Assembly: GCF_003429565.1 (NCBI RefSeq)
Contig: NZ_QUAK01000083.1
Coordinates: 30,282 to 94,281 of the forward strand
DNA: 64,000 nt
Source: Streptomyces triticagri
GTDB taxonomy: Bacteria; Actinomycetota; Actinomycetes; Streptomycetales; Streptomycetaceae
Direction: 5' to 3'
In this document: positions 51,136-60,456 of the stretch, piece after piece
Layout: each line of letters starts with the position of its first letter
Position numbering within the stretch: the stretch's first letter is position 1
The notes under the pieces: model-generated
Databases searched by the model: none
Seen by the model: the letters and a program-made list of their open reading frames with translations, nothing else
Told to the model about the DNA's origin: nothing
Translations under genes and position numbers: made by a program

Positions 51136-53117
51136 TTGGTCAGTTCCAGCGTCGGCACGCCCGCCGCCTTCAGGCCGAACACCTGGGCGTACAGGGAGAG
51201 TTCGGACTCGAGTGCGCGGATCATGGTGTCCGCGCGCCGGAATCCGTGGCCCTCGCCCTCGAAGGCGATGTACGCGTGCGGGACGTTCCGCCCGGCCATC
51301 CGGGCCAGGAAGCGTTCGCACTGAGCGGGCGGGCAGATCACGTCGTCGAGTCCCTGCAGGAGCAGGAAGGGCGCGGTGATCCGGTCCGCATGCTCGACCG
51401 GCGAGCGGTCCCGGTAGCGACCGGGCACCGCGTCGATCGGGCCGATCAGCGAGTGCAGGTACTCGGACTCGAAGTCGTGGGTCTCGCCGGTGGCCCAGCC
51501 GGTCAGGTCGAGGATGGGGTAGATGACGGTGCCGCAGGCGTACAGGTCGGTGGTGGCGATCGAGGCGGCCGCGGTCCAGCCGCCGGCGCTGCCGCCGCGG
51601 ATCGCGAGCCGGTCGCGGTCGGCCGTGCCCTCGTCGGCGAGTGCGCGGGCGACGGAGGCGCAGTCCTCCACGTCGACGACGCCCCACTGTTCCCGGAGTC
51701 GCTCCCGGTAGGCGCGGCCGTATCCGGTGGAGCCGCCGTAGTTCACCTCTGCGACGCCGATGCCGCGGGAGGTGAAGTAGGCGATCTCCAGGTCGAGTAC
51801 GAGCGGTGCGCGGCCGGTCGGTCCGCCGTGTGCCCATACGACGAAGGGCGGGAGTTCGCCGTCGGGCGCCCGGTGGCCGGGGTGGTGGGGCGGATAGATG
51901 TGCGCATGGATCTCGCGCCCGTCCGGGCCCTCGAAGGTCCGGATCAGCGGCTCCGGATAGTAGGCCGGGTCCACGGGGTCGTCGTGCTCGGCGCCGATCA
52001 CCCGGGCGCGGCCCACTGCGGTGTCGAGTTCCACGACCTCGTAGGCGCTGCGCGGGCTGGCCGCCACGGACACCACGCGGCTGCCGTGCACGGAGAGGGC
52101 GGGTGACCATTCTGTCCACGGTCCCGCGGTGTCGACGAGTTCGCCGGTCTCCGGGTCGAGCACGGCGAGCGCGGTGGCGCCGACGCCGTGCACGACGGCG
52201 ATCAGGCCGTTGTCGAGCGGGGCGAACCAGCGCTGGCCGATCCTCCACAGTGCTCCGGCGAATTCCTCGTCGCGGACGCAGAGCGGTTCGGTCCCGCGCC
52301 GTTGGTCGGCCCGGTAGAGGTTCCACCAGCCGGTGCGGTCGGAGGCGTAGAGCAGGGAGCCGTCCGCGGCCCATTCGACCTGGGCGATGGACTCGGTGGG
52401 GCCACCGGCCGCGGTCCGCTGCTCGCCGAAGGTGCCCTCGTCGGTGACATCGGCGAGGATCAACTCCGTGCCGTCCCACGGCATGTGCGGGTGGTCCCAG
52501 GCGATCCAGGCGGCACGCCGGCCGTCGGGGCTCGGCCGTGGCCCGGTGACGAAGCGGTGCCGTCCGTCGGACAGTTCGCGCACCGCGCCGCGGTCCTCGG
52601 CGGCGGAGCCGTCCAGGGGTACGGCGGCGACGACCCGGCGTACATCGGTGGGACCCTCGCCGGTGAACTCCTCGAGCACGCACCAGACTTCGCCCCGCTC
52701 CGGCAGCAACTGCGGGTCGGCCCAGCGCAGTCCGCCGCCGACGTCCGAGACCGGGGTGAGCGGCCGCGGTTCGGCGCCGGGCACGTCCGGCTCGTAGGCG
52801 TAGAGCCGCTGGTCGGCGTAGTGGACGAAGACGATCAGCGGCCCGCTCTCGCCGTCCCGTCCGGCCCCCGCCCAGGGCAGGCCGCCGTACTCGATGACTC
52901 TGCTGCGGACGTTCCACGGCGCCGGCAGCACGGACTCCTCGGTGCCGTCGGCGCGGCGGCGCACCAGGGCGCGCCTGCCGCCCTCGGTGGGCCGCGGCTC
53001 GGTCCACCACACCTCGTCTCCGACGTGGCCGGTGTACTCGGGCCGTCCGTCGTGCGAGGCGGCGAGCGCCGCGTCGACGGGTGACGTCCAGGCTCCGTAC
53101 GACTGGGTACGCACCAT
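51132..53117 (-). CDS. S9 prolyl-oligopeptidase-family serine peptidase
   Basis: 661 residues, cytoplasmic (no signal). An N-terminal beta-propeller (about 1-400) covers a C-terminal alpha/beta-hydrolase with Ser in IRGGSAGGW, Asp in LLQGLDDVICP and His in FEGEGHGF. The propeller restricts substrates to short peptides. 15 bp after the M20 stop. Confidence 0.93.
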   Translation of the reverse strand: MVRTQSYGAWTSPVDAALAASHDGRPEYTGHVGDEVWWTEPRPTEGGRRALVRRRADGTEESVLPAPWNVRSRVIEYGGLPWAGAGRDGESGPLIVFVHYADQRLYAYEPDVPGAEPRPLTPVSDVGGGLRWADPQLLPERGEVWCVLEEFTGEGPTDVRRVVAAVPLDGSAAEDRGAVRELSDGRHRFVTGPRPSPDGRRAAWIAWDHPHMPWDGTELILADVTDEGTFGEQRTAAGGPTESIAQVEWAADGSLLYASDRTGWWNLYRADQRRGTEPLCVRDEEFAGALWRIGQRWFAPLDNGLIAVVHGVGATALAVLDPETGELVDTAGPWTEWSPALSVHGSRVVSVAASPRSAYEVVELDTAVGRARVIGAEHDDPVDPAYYPEPLIRTFEGPDGREIHAHIYPPHHPGHRAPDGELPPFVVWAHGGPTGRAPLVLDLEIAYFTSRGIGVAEVNYGGSTGYGRAYRERLREQWGVVDVEDCASVARALADEGTADRDRLAIRGGSAGGWTAAASIATTDLYACGTVIYPILDLTGWATGETHDFESEYLHSLIGPIDAVPGRYRDRSPVEHADRITAPFLLLQGLDDVICPPAQCERFLARMAGRNVPHAYIAFEGEGHGFRRADTMIRALESELSLYAQVFGLKAAGVPTLELTK

Positions 53118-53132
53118 GGTCCCGGGGTCCTC

Positions 53133-54449
53133 CTAAGCCGTGCGCAGAAAGCGGTCAAGGACCTGCACGCCGAAGTGCAGGGCGTCCACCGGGACCCGTT
53201 CGTCCACGCCGTGGAAGAGGGCCTGGTAGTCGAAGCCCTCGGGCAGCTTCAGCGGCGAGAAGCCGTACCCGGTGATGCCGAGCCGGGAGAACTGCTTGGC
53301 GTCCGTGCCGCCCGACATGCAGTACGGCACCACATGGCCCTCGGGCGCGAACTCCTCGACGGCCGCCCGCATCCGGGCGTACGTCGGCGAGTCCACCGGC
53401 GCCTGCAGGGCGACCTCGCGGTGGTGGAACACCCAGTCCACGTCGGGCCCGGTGAGCCGGTCAAGGGTCTCGTGGAATTCGTCCTCACAGCCGGGCAGGA
53501 AACGCCCGTCGACGTAGGCGACGGCCTCCCCCGGGATCACGTTGATCTTGTAACCGGCGTCCAGCATCGTGGGGTTGGCGCTGCCCCGCACCACCGGCTG
53601 GACCAGTTCGGCGGCCCGGCCCAGCTTGGCGACGAGTGCGTCCGCGTCGAAGTCCGGGGCGTGCACATCGGTCTCCACGCCGTGCAGTACGGCCAGTTCG
53701 GCCAGGGCCGCCCGCACGGTCGGGGTGAGGCGGACCGGCCACTCGTGGTCGCCGATGCGGGTGATCGCGTGGGCGAGGCGGGTGACCGCGTTCGCCCGGT
53801 TCACCTTGGATCCGTGTCCGGCCCGGCCGCGGGCGGTCAGCTTGAGCCAGCCGGTGCCGCGCTCCCCCGCCGCGATGGGGTAGAGCTGCATCCCGGGTCC
53901 GGCGTGGAAGGTGAAGGCGCCGGATTCGCTGATGCCTTCGGTGCAGCCCTCGAACAGGTCGGCGTGCTGGTCGGCGAGGAACCCCGAGCCGTCCTCGGCG
54001 CTGGCCTCCTCGTCGGCGGTGAAGGCGATCACCAGATCGCGGCGCGGGCGGACGCCGGTGCGGGCCCACTCCCGTACGACCGCGAGGATCATCGCGTCCA
54101 TGTTCTTCATGTCGATGGCGCCGCGGCCCTGGACGACACCGTCCACGACATCGCCCGAGAAGGGGTCGAACTGCCAGTCCGACGCCTCGGCCGGCACCAC
54201 GTCGAGGTGGCCGTGGACCAGCATGGCCTCGGCGGACGGGTCGGTGCCTTCGAGCCGGGCGACCACATTGGTGCGGCCCGGGGTGCGTTCGAGGAGCTCG
54301 GGGGTGAGCCGGGCGCCGGCCAGCTGCTCGGCCACGTACTCGGCGGCGGGGCGCTCGCGGCAGTCGCCGCCGCCCCGGTTGGTGGTGTCGATGCGGATCA
54401 GCTCGGAGGTGAACCGTACGACCTCGTCGAATGCCTCACGGTCAGCCAT
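53133..54449 (-). CDS. M20-family dizinc peptidase
   Basis: 438 residues. Metal ligands: HGHLDVVP, the bridging Asp of GRGAIDMKN, the catalytic Glu pair in AFTADEEASAEDGSG, and a His near the C-terminus (LFHGVDERVP). The lid domain starts at GRAGHGSKVN. It hydrolyses dipeptides or N-acyl amino acids. The ATG overlaps the end of the M55 gene by 8 bp. Confidence 0.93.
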   Translation of the reverse strand: MADREAFDEVVRFTSELIRIDTTNRGGGDCRERPAAEYVAEQLAGARLTPELLERTPGRTNVVARLEGTDPSAEAMLVHGHLDVVPAEASDWQFDPFSGDVVDGVVQGRGAIDMKNMDAMILAVVREWARTGVRPRRDLVIAFTADEEASAEDGSGFLADQHADLFEGCTEGISESGAFTFHAGPGMQLYPIAAGERGTGWLKLTARGRAGHGSKVNRANAVTRLAHAITRIGDHEWPVRLTPTVRAALAELAVLHGVETDVHAPDFDADALVAKLGRAAELVQPVVRGSANPTMLDAGYKINVIPGEAVAYVDGRFLPGCEDEFHETLDRLTGPDVDWVFHHREVALQAPVDSPTYARMRAAVEEFAPEGHVVPYCMSGGTDAKQFSRLGITGYGFSPLKLPEGFDYQALFHGVDERVPVDALHFGVQVLDRFLRTA

Positions 54450-55275
54450 ACTGCTCCTCCACCGCTGCCGAGACGACCGTGGTGACCGCCTTGAACGTCC
54501 GGATTCCCTCGTACATGGTGCCGCTGGTGTAGGCCACCTTCCGCTCGCCGGTGCGCGTCACGCCGGGCACCACGGTGGCCGCCATGGCCAGGTGCTCGGC
54601 GTCGAACTCCAGGGCCACGGTGTGCGGTTCGGGGACGGCCGGGGCGAAGCGTCCCGCACTGGAGACCGCGTCCTTCGCCGCGGCCCTGATGTCACGGGCG
54701 GTACGGGTGGGGGTGCGGCAGACCGCCGCGTACCGCGAGACGTGGTCCTTGACCGCGACCTTGCGCGCCTCTGGTGCGTAGCCGAGCGCGTCCTCGCAGG
54801 TCAGGTCGTCGCCGGTGACGAGCACGACGGGCACTCCGTACTCGGCGACCACCAGGGAGTTGAGCAGGCCCTCGCTGGCGCGGGTGTCGTCGACCCAGAC
54901 TCCGGTGATCTGGTTGGCGAGATAGGTGTGGGCGAGGACGCCCTCCATGCCGGCACCCGTGTGGTAGCCGACGAAGGCGATGCCGTCCACGTCGCCGTGC
55001 TGCACGCCCTCGACCATGCTGAGCGACTTGTGGCGGCCGGTGAGCATCTCGGCGCGCTCGTCGAGCTGTTCGAGGAGCAGATTGCGCATCGTCCAGTGCG
55101 CCTCGTTGATGAGGACCTCGTCGGCGCCGCCGTCGAAGAATCCCTGCACGGCCGCGTTCACATCGGAGGTGAACAGGGTGCGGCAGCGCTCCCACTGCGG
55201 TGTTCCGGGCAGCACGTCGGCCGGCCAGGTCACGCCCGAGGCGCCCTCCATGTCGGCGCTGATGAGGATCTTCAT
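54442..55275 (-). CDS. M55-family D-aminopeptidase (DppA-like)
   Basis: 277 residues. ISADMEGASGV (zinc ligands Asp and Glu), INEAHWTMRN, GYHTGAGMEGVLAH and the GDDLTCEDA stretch are diagnostic of DppA-type decameric D-aminopeptidases, which split D-Ala-D-Ala-like dipeptides. ATG 55275 follows a -10 box TACCGT by seven bases, so the operon mRNA is probably leaderless. First gene of the four-peptidase operon. Confidence 0.92.
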   Translation of the reverse strand: MKILISADMEGASGVTWPADVLPGTPQWERCRTLFTSDVNAAVQGFFDGGADEVLINEAHWTMRNLLLEQLDERAEMLTGRHKSLSMVEGVQHGDVDGIAFVGYHTGAGMEGVLAHTYLANQITGVWVDDTRASEGLLNSLVVAEYGVPVVLVTGDDLTCEDALGYAPEARKVAVKDHVSRYAAVCRTPTRTARDIRAAAKDAVSSAGRFAPAVPEPHTVALEFDAEHLAMAATVVPGVTRTGERKVAYTSGTMYEGIRTFKAVTTVVSAAVEEQYG

Positions 55276-55282
55276 CCGCATC

Positions 55283-55288
55283 ACGGTA
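55283..55288 (-). promoter_or_regulatory. -10 box of the peptidase operon (leaderless)
   Basis: On the minus strand TACCGT, seven bases GATGCGG, ATG 55275. Upstream alternative ATG/GTG codons overlap this spacer. Confidence 0.45.
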
Positions 55289-55414
55289 CGCGCCGGTCAA
55301 GGCGCAGGCCAGAGCCTCCGCCACCGGCAGAGGTCCATACCTCTGACGCAGTTTTCCCGGGCTCTGGCCCGCCGCCGGCAGCCGTCATACTCGCCCGTTC
55401 ACTCAACTCCTCGG

Positions 55415-56875
55415 TCAGCGCAGCGACTTGAAGTCCTCGCCGACCACGAGGGTCACGGCTCCCGTGGTCGCATCGGCGGAGACCTCCGCGGCGGCACCCG
55501 GCAGGCGCGACTTCAGGACCTGCGCCTGGGCCCGCTGGTCGGCCGGGTAGCTGACGCGGGTCTTCGACTCGGTGTCGGGCGTGTTGCCGGTGCCGGTGAC
55601 CGTGTAGCCCGCCTGCCGGAGTTCCTCGGCGGCGCGGCCGGCCAGGCCGCCGCGGTCGGTGCCGTTGAGCACCCGGACGCGTACGTCGCGCGCGTGCAGC
55701 GCGTTCTTCGCCTCGCCGGCCAGTCGCTTCTCGTCCACCTCCTCGTCCTCGGCCAGGGAGGTGAACAGGCGGGCGGCGCTCGGGTACTGCCAGACCACGT
55801 TGGCCCGGTCGGAGGGGATGTCCAGCTCCCTGGGGTAGTTCGGCACGGTGAGGAAGGTCAGCCGGTCCTCGGGGACGCCCTTGAGTTCGGTGGCGAGTCC
55901 CGCGAGCGGCCTGACCCCGGCGAGGGAGCGGTCGGTGGTCAGCGATCCGGTGGCGGCCTTCAGGAAGTCGTAGAGCTCGCCGGGGCTGGTCAGCTTCTGC
56001 TTGGCCCGGTCGGCGAGCGCCCCCATGAACTCCTGCTGGCGGCCGATCCGGCTGATGTCCGAGCCGTCCCCGACGCTGTAGCGGGTACGGACATAGCCCA
56101 GCGCGTCCTCGTCCTTGACGGTCTGACAGCCCGCCTCCAGGTCGAGATGGGCCTTCTTGTCGTGGATCGCCTGCTCCGGACAGACCTCGATACCGCCGAG
56201 GGCGTTGACCATGCCCTTGAAGCCCTGGAAGTCGACGGACATGAAGTGGTCGATACGCAGGCCGGTGTTCTGTTCCACCGCCCGGATCGTGCAGGCCGCC
56301 GCGCTCGCGACCTCGCCGGTGGCGCCGCCGATCGCGAAGGCCTCGTTGATCTTGAAGTGGTGGGCCTCCGACCGCGTGCCGTCGCCCTTGTCGCAGGCCG
56401 GAATCTCCACCCAGGAGTCGCGCGGGAAGGAGACCACGGTGGCCCATTTCCGGTCCGCCGCGATGTGCACCACCATCAAGGTGTCCGACTGCATGGTCGT
56501 CAGGCCCTTGCCGTACTCGCTGTTGTCGCCGTCCCGGCTGTCGGAGCCGACGACCAGGATGTTCTTGGAGCCGGGACTGAGCTTCTCGGGACGGCCGTCG
56601 CCGACCTTGCCGTCGATGTCGGCCGCGCCGATGCTCCCGTCGAGGTCCTGGTACACCCAGGCGCCGACGCCGGCCACGGCGAGTATCAGTACGGAGAAGG
56701 CGCCCGCGATCCACAGCAGGATCCGGCCCCGCCGCGTCCGCTGCCCGCGCCGCGCGCGCCCGGTGGGCCGCGCCTGTCGACCGTTTCCCCGCTGCCCCAC
56801 CCTGTTGCCCTTCAGCACCCGGCCGTACCCGGCCCGTTGACCCTCGGATTCTCCGTGGCGGATGATCCGCGGCAC
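55415..56875 (-). CDS. LytR-CpsA-Psr family cell-wall ligase with LytR_C domain
   Basis: 486 residues. A cytoplasmic basic leader, one membrane helix (about 52-74), then an LCP domain with NILVVGSDSRDG, SDTLMVVHI, SFPRDSWV (Arg binding the lipid pyrophosphate) and LGYVRTRYSVGDGSDISRIGRQQEF, then a C-terminal LytR_C domain (VRVLNGTDRGGLAGRAAEELRQAGYTV). These enzymes attach anionic glycopolymers to peptidoglycan using undecaprenyl-linked substrates. Promoter is CTGACG-18-TAGAGT, nine bases before the start codon. Confidence 0.92.
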   Translation of the reverse strand: MPRIIRHGESEGQRAGYGRVLKGNRVGQRGNGRQARPTGRARRGQRTRRGRILLWIAGAFSVLILAVAGVGAWVYQDLDGSIGAADIDGKVGDGRPEKLSPGSKNILVVGSDSRDGDNSEYGKGLTTMQSDTLMVVHIAADRKWATVVSFPRDSWVEIPACDKGDGTRSEAHHFKINEAFAIGGATGEVASAAACTIRAVEQNTGLRIDHFMSVDFQGFKGMVNALGGIEVCPEQAIHDKKAHLDLEAGCQTVKDEDALGYVRTRYSVGDGSDISRIGRQQEFMGALADRAKQKLTSPGELYDFLKAATGSLTTDRSLAGVRPLAGLATELKGVPEDRLTFLTVPNYPRELDIPSDRANVVWQYPSAARLFTSLAEDEEVDEKRLAGEAKNALHARDVRVRVLNGTDRGGLAGRAAEELRQAGYTVTGTGNTPDTESKTRVSYPADQRAQAQVLKSRLPGAAAEVSADATTGAVTLVVGEDFKSLR

Positions 56876-56884
56876 GGGAGTGGC

Positions 56885-56914
56885 ACTCTACACACGTGTA
56901 GAAGCTGACGTCAG
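56885..56914 (-). promoter_or_regulatory. LCP promoter overlapped by a palindrome
   Basis: -35 CTGACG at 56909-56914, 18-bp spacer, -10 TAGAGT at 56885-56890, then nine bases to ATG 56875. CTACAC-AC-GTGTAG at 56888-56901 is an inverted repeat that overlaps the -10 and could be an operator. Confidence 0.5.
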
Positions 56915-56982
56915 GCCTGTAGAGGCTGACGTCAGTCCTGCAGAAGCCGGGCGTCAGCCACGTAGAAGCCGGCGCGTCAGTG
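56899..56982. repeat. Four 20- to 22-bp tandem repeats upstream of the LCP gene
   Basis: TAGAAGCTGACGTCAGGCC, TAGAGGCTGACGTCAGTCC, CAGAAGCCGGGCGTCAGCC, TAGAAGCCGGCGCGTCAG. The first two hold the palindrome CTGACGTCAG. The first unit supplies the -35 box of the LCP promoter. Confidence 0.65.
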
Positions 56983-57089
56983 CAGTACGCAACGATGGTC
57001 GCGCAGGGCGGGCGCGTGCCGCCATCCACGCGCGGCCCGTACACCCGCCCGTGTCACCCTCCGATACTCACGGCCGTGCGGCGTCCACC

Positions 57090-57815
57090 TCAGCCCGCGC
57101 GCCCCACCACCAGCCAGGTCGAGGGCAGCTCGATGCGGGTGCCGTCCGGGGTGAAGTCGGTGGTGGTGAGGGTCAGTTCACCCCGGGCGACGATGTCGAG
57201 GCCGGCGCCCCGGAAACAGGCGGGCAGTTCGGCGTCGCTGACCTCGGCCGGGGCGATGCCGTGGCTGAGCACCGGCGCGAGCTTCGGCGGCGGACCGGCA
57301 GGTCCCTTGGCGTGTCCCATCAGCACCGGCCCTGCGGCCTCGGCGAGTTCGGTGACGAAGGCGCGGCCGCGGTCGCCGATCAGGGCCGCGATGCCCTCGG
57401 CGAGCGGCCCGCGGTCGGCGGGCTCGCTCTGGTGCAGCACGCCGCGCATGTAGACGTTGACGTCGCCGAGCTCCGCGTGCAGTTGCCCGACCTCGCCGGG
57501 CTCCACCGCGTCCAGCTGCCGGTAGTCGGCCAGGCCGGCCGCATCGGCCGTACGGGCGTGCTCGACGGCGGCGGCGGACAGGTCGACACCCACGACCCGC
57601 GGGAAGCGGCCGGCCAGGAAGCGGGTCTGTGTGCCGTTCCCGCAGCCGAGATCGACCAGGGGCAGGCCGGGAGTGGTCAAGTGCGGTTCGTACAGGGCGA
57701 GATGGGGGCCGGAGGTCAGGGCCGGCTCGGAGTCCCAGAAGACCTCGCCCTCCTCCTGGGGGGCGTCGCTCCAGAACGACTCCCAGGCCTCGCGGTACCG
57801 CGTCGTCACACTCAT
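57090..57815 (-). CDS. SAM-dependent methyltransferase
   Basis: 241 residues. YREAWESFWSDAP leader, then motif I LVDLGCGNGTQTRFLA, VVGVDLSAAAVEHA and VYMRGVLHQSEPADR (motif IV). This subgroup resembles thiopurine or small-molecule methyltransferases. Separate from the LCP gene by the repeat-containing gap. Substrate unknown. Confidence 0.87.
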   Translation of the reverse strand: MSVTTRYREAWESFWSDAPQEEGEVFWDSEPALTSGPHLALYEPHLTTPGLPLVDLGCGNGTQTRFLAGRFPRVVGVDLSAAAVEHARTADAAGLADYRQLDAVEPGEVGQLHAELGDVNVYMRGVLHQSEPADRGPLAEGIAALIGDRGRAFVTELAEAAGPVLMGHAKGPAGPPPKLAPVLSHGIAPAEVSDAELPACFRGAGLDIVARGELTLTTTDFTPDGTRIELPSTWLVVGRAG

Positions 57816-57891
57816 GATCAGCTCCCCACCTCGACCGTGGGCTTCGGTCTACCCTCCGGCGGGCACCCGGGCAAGGCGCCCGGGCGTTCCT

Positions 57892-60456
57892 TCACTGATC
57901 GTTCGTGTTCGTGCGCCGGGTGCGCCCCCGGTGGCGGGCGGGCAGCGACACCTCGAACCAGACCGTCTTGCCGTCGCCCGCGCCGCTGGCACCCCACTCG
58001 CGGGAGAGGCTGTCGACCACGGCGAGCCCTCGCCCGTACTCGTCGTCCGGGCCCGCGCTGCGCAGGGTGGGCAGGGTGTGGTCGTCGTCCTCGACCTCGC
58101 AGTGCAGGCTGTCGGTGCGCACCAGGCGCAGCTCGACGGGGCGCCGACGGCTGTGGCGCACGGCGTTGGTGACCAGCTCGCTGACCATCAGCTCCACCGG
58201 CTCGGACCGGTCCGCGAGGTCCCAGTCGGCGAGCCGGTCGCGTACGACGGACCGGGCGCGGGCGACCTCGCCCGGCTCGAGGGCGAACTGCCAGCTCGCC
58301 ACGGATTCGGACACGATGCCGTTCAGCCGGGCCATCAGGAGGGCCACGTCGTCCTTGCGGCCGCCGCGGGTGGCAAGGGCCCGGATGATGGTGTCGCAGG
58401 CGGCGTCCATCGAGGCGGCGGGGTGCGCGGCCGACTCGCAGAGCGTGGCGAGCCCGACGCCGATGTCCTCGCCGCGCATCTCGACCAGGCCGTCCGTGCA
58501 CATCACGAGCCGGTCGCCGGGCGCCACCGGCACCCGTACGGCCTCGAAGGGGACCCCGCCGACACCGATCGGCGCACCGGTGGGCAGCTCCAGGAGGTCG
58601 CTGCGGCCGTCCTCGGCCCGCACCACGACGGGCGGGATGTGCCCCGCATTGGCCAGGCAGAGCTCGCCGGCGATCGGGTCGTACACCGCATAGAGGCAGG
58701 TCGCCAGATACTGCTCGCCGAGCCGCTGGGCGAGGTCGTCGAGATTGCGCAGCAGCTGGGCGGGCGGCAGGTCGAGCGCGGCCATCGTCTGCACCGCGGT
58801 GCGCAACTGGCCCATCATCGCTGCCGAGTTGAGGCCGTGTCCCATCACGTCGCCGACGACCAGGGCGGTGCGCGAGCCGGGCAGCTTCACGGAGTCGAAC
58901 CAGTCGCCGCCGATCCGGCCGAGCAGGGTGCCGGGCAGATAGCGGGTGGCGATGTCGCAGCCGGCCATGCGGGGCGCGATGTGCGGAAGCATCGAGTCCT
59001 GCAGGGTCTCGGCGACGTTCTCCTGGTACGTGTACATCCGTGCGTTGTCGAGTACGAGACCGGCGCGGGCGGCGAGTTCGGCGCCGGTGACGCGGTCCAT
59101 GTCGTTGAACAGGGCGCGCTCCGGGTGGCGGAGCAGCACCATGAAGCCGAGCACCACATTGCGCGCCTTGAGCGGCACGACCAGCATCGAACGATTGTTG
59201 ATCAGCGGGCGGATGTCGCGCTTCTCGAACTGCGAGGCGATGGCGGTGCCCATCTCTTCGCTGATCTTCGGCACCAGGACCGGCTCGCCGGTGGTCATGC
59301 ACTGGAAGAACGGGGTGTGCACCGGGAAGGGCATGGACTCGCCGACCGGCACCACGTCGTCCCAGCGCCCAGGCTCGTCGGTGTGCTCGACGGCCACGCG
59401 GTGCCAGAGGGTGGTGGCGTCCGGTACGCCGTCGGGGAATCCCTCGCCCGCGACGACCTGCTCGCGCAGATAGGTGCCGGCCACGTCCGTGAAGCGGGGC
59501 ACGACCGCGCGGCTGACCTCGAGGACGGTCTGCGAGAGGTCGAGGGAGGAGCCGATGCGCCCGCTGACCTCGTTGAGGAACTCGAGGCGCTCGCGGACCG
59601 CGGCGTACTCGAGGTCGTCCGCCTCGTCCTCGGGTCGGCGCTGTACGGGGATTCCGGCGGCCGCGTCCTCGGCGGCACGCCGCCTGCGCGCCCGGCGCTC
59701 GGCCCGCCGCGGCACACCCCAGTCGGGTGTCACGGGCACCCGGTCGTGCCGGCTGAACTCGAGTACGGGATAGCCGAGTTCGAGCACCTGGGAGACGATC
59801 CGGGAGCCCTCGGACACGCTCATGCTGGGCAGGATCTCGGGGAATCTGCGGGCGAGTTCCGATGCGTCGTCGAATTCGGTGTGCAGCGCGAATCCGGGCG
59901 CGATGCGCTCCGGCGCGGCTCCCTCGTCGGGGCTCTCGACGGGGCTCTCGTCGCCGAGCCGCTCCGCGTCCGCGGCGAGTACCAGGAGCCGCTCAGGACC
60001 GGGGCCGACCAGCGGATAGGCCCACCACAGCACGTCCGTACGGGGCCGGCCCGGCTCGGAGACACGGGCGCGGCCGGCGGCGGGGTAGGAGGTGCGGCCG
60101 TCGAGCGAGGTCTCCAGATCGGGCCCGATCGCGTCGTAGGCGTCGACCGGCGCGTCGGCGTCCGCCCCGAACTCGCCTTGCCCGTACGCCCCTTGCCCGT
60201 ACGTCTGCCCGTAAGCCCCTTGCCCGTGGGCTCCTTCGCCGGGCGCCTCGTCCGGGTCGGGCAGTGCGCCGGAGACGGGGAGCAGATCAGCGGCGGAGCG
60301 GCCGACCGCGTCCTCCTTGCGCCAGCCGAACAGGCGGCGCGCGCCGCTGCTCCAGTGGGTGACCAGGCCGGCCCCATCGATCACCACCACGGCCAGCGGG
60401 ATGCGCCCGGCGACGGCCGCCTGCGCGGTCGGCACTCCCGGGGTGCCACGCTCCAT
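57892..60456 (-). CDS. PAS-GAF-PP2C(SpoIIE)-HATPase regulator
   Basis: 854 residues with PAS (about 15-60), a disordered Gly/Gln/Tyr segment with three GQGAYGQ-like repeats (about 78-96), GAF (about 290-460), SpoIIE/PP2C phosphatase (about 480-690; DWFDSVKL, VGDVMGHG, LANAGHIPPVVV, CTDGLVEMR) and C-terminal HATPase_c/RsbW-like kinase (about 720-845; ELVTNAVRHS, DEYGRGLAVVDSLS). This combination controls an anti-sigma antagonist network in Streptomyces: the phosphatase re-activates an anti-anti-sigma factor, the kinase inactivates it. The partner is not in the window. Confidence 0.9.
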   Translation of the reverse strand: MERGTPGVPTAQAAVAGRIPLAVVVIDGAGLVTHWSSGARRLFGWRKEDAVGRSAADLLPVSGALPDPDEAPGEGAHGQGAYGQTYGQGAYGQGEFGADADAPVDAYDAIGPDLETSLDGRTSYPAAGRARVSEPGRPRTDVLWWAYPLVGPGPERLLVLAADAERLGDESPVESPDEGAAPERIAPGFALHTEFDDASELARRFPEILPSMSVSEGSRIVSQVLELGYPVLEFSRHDRVPVTPDWGVPRRAERRARRRRAAEDAAAGIPVQRRPEDEADDLEYAAVRERLEFLNEVSGRIGSSLDLSQTVLEVSRAVVPRFTDVAGTYLREQVVAGEGFPDGVPDATTLWHRVAVEHTDEPGRWDDVVPVGESMPFPVHTPFFQCMTTGEPVLVPKISEEMGTAIASQFEKRDIRPLINNRSMLVVPLKARNVVLGFMVLLRHPERALFNDMDRVTGAELAARAGLVLDNARMYTYQENVAETLQDSMLPHIAPRMAGCDIATRYLPGTLLGRIGGDWFDSVKLPGSRTALVVGDVMGHGLNSAAMMGQLRTAVQTMAALDLPPAQLLRNLDDLAQRLGEQYLATCLYAVYDPIAGELCLANAGHIPPVVVRAEDGRSDLLELPTGAPIGVGGVPFEAVRVPVAPGDRLVMCTDGLVEMRGEDIGVGLATLCESAAHPAASMDAACDTIIRALATRGGRKDDVALLMARLNGIVSESVASWQFALEPGEVARARSVVRDRLADWDLADRSEPVELMVSELVTNAVRHSRRRPVELRLVRTDSLHCEVEDDDHTLPTLRSAGPDDEYGRGLAVVDSLSREWGASGAGDGKTVWFEVSLPARHRGRTRRTNTNDQ

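Noticed and set aside
57866..57884. CCCGGGC ... GCCCGGG as terminator after the PAS-GAF regulator
   Set aside because: Each arm is itself palindromic, so the hairpin is ambiguous, and no T-run follows.
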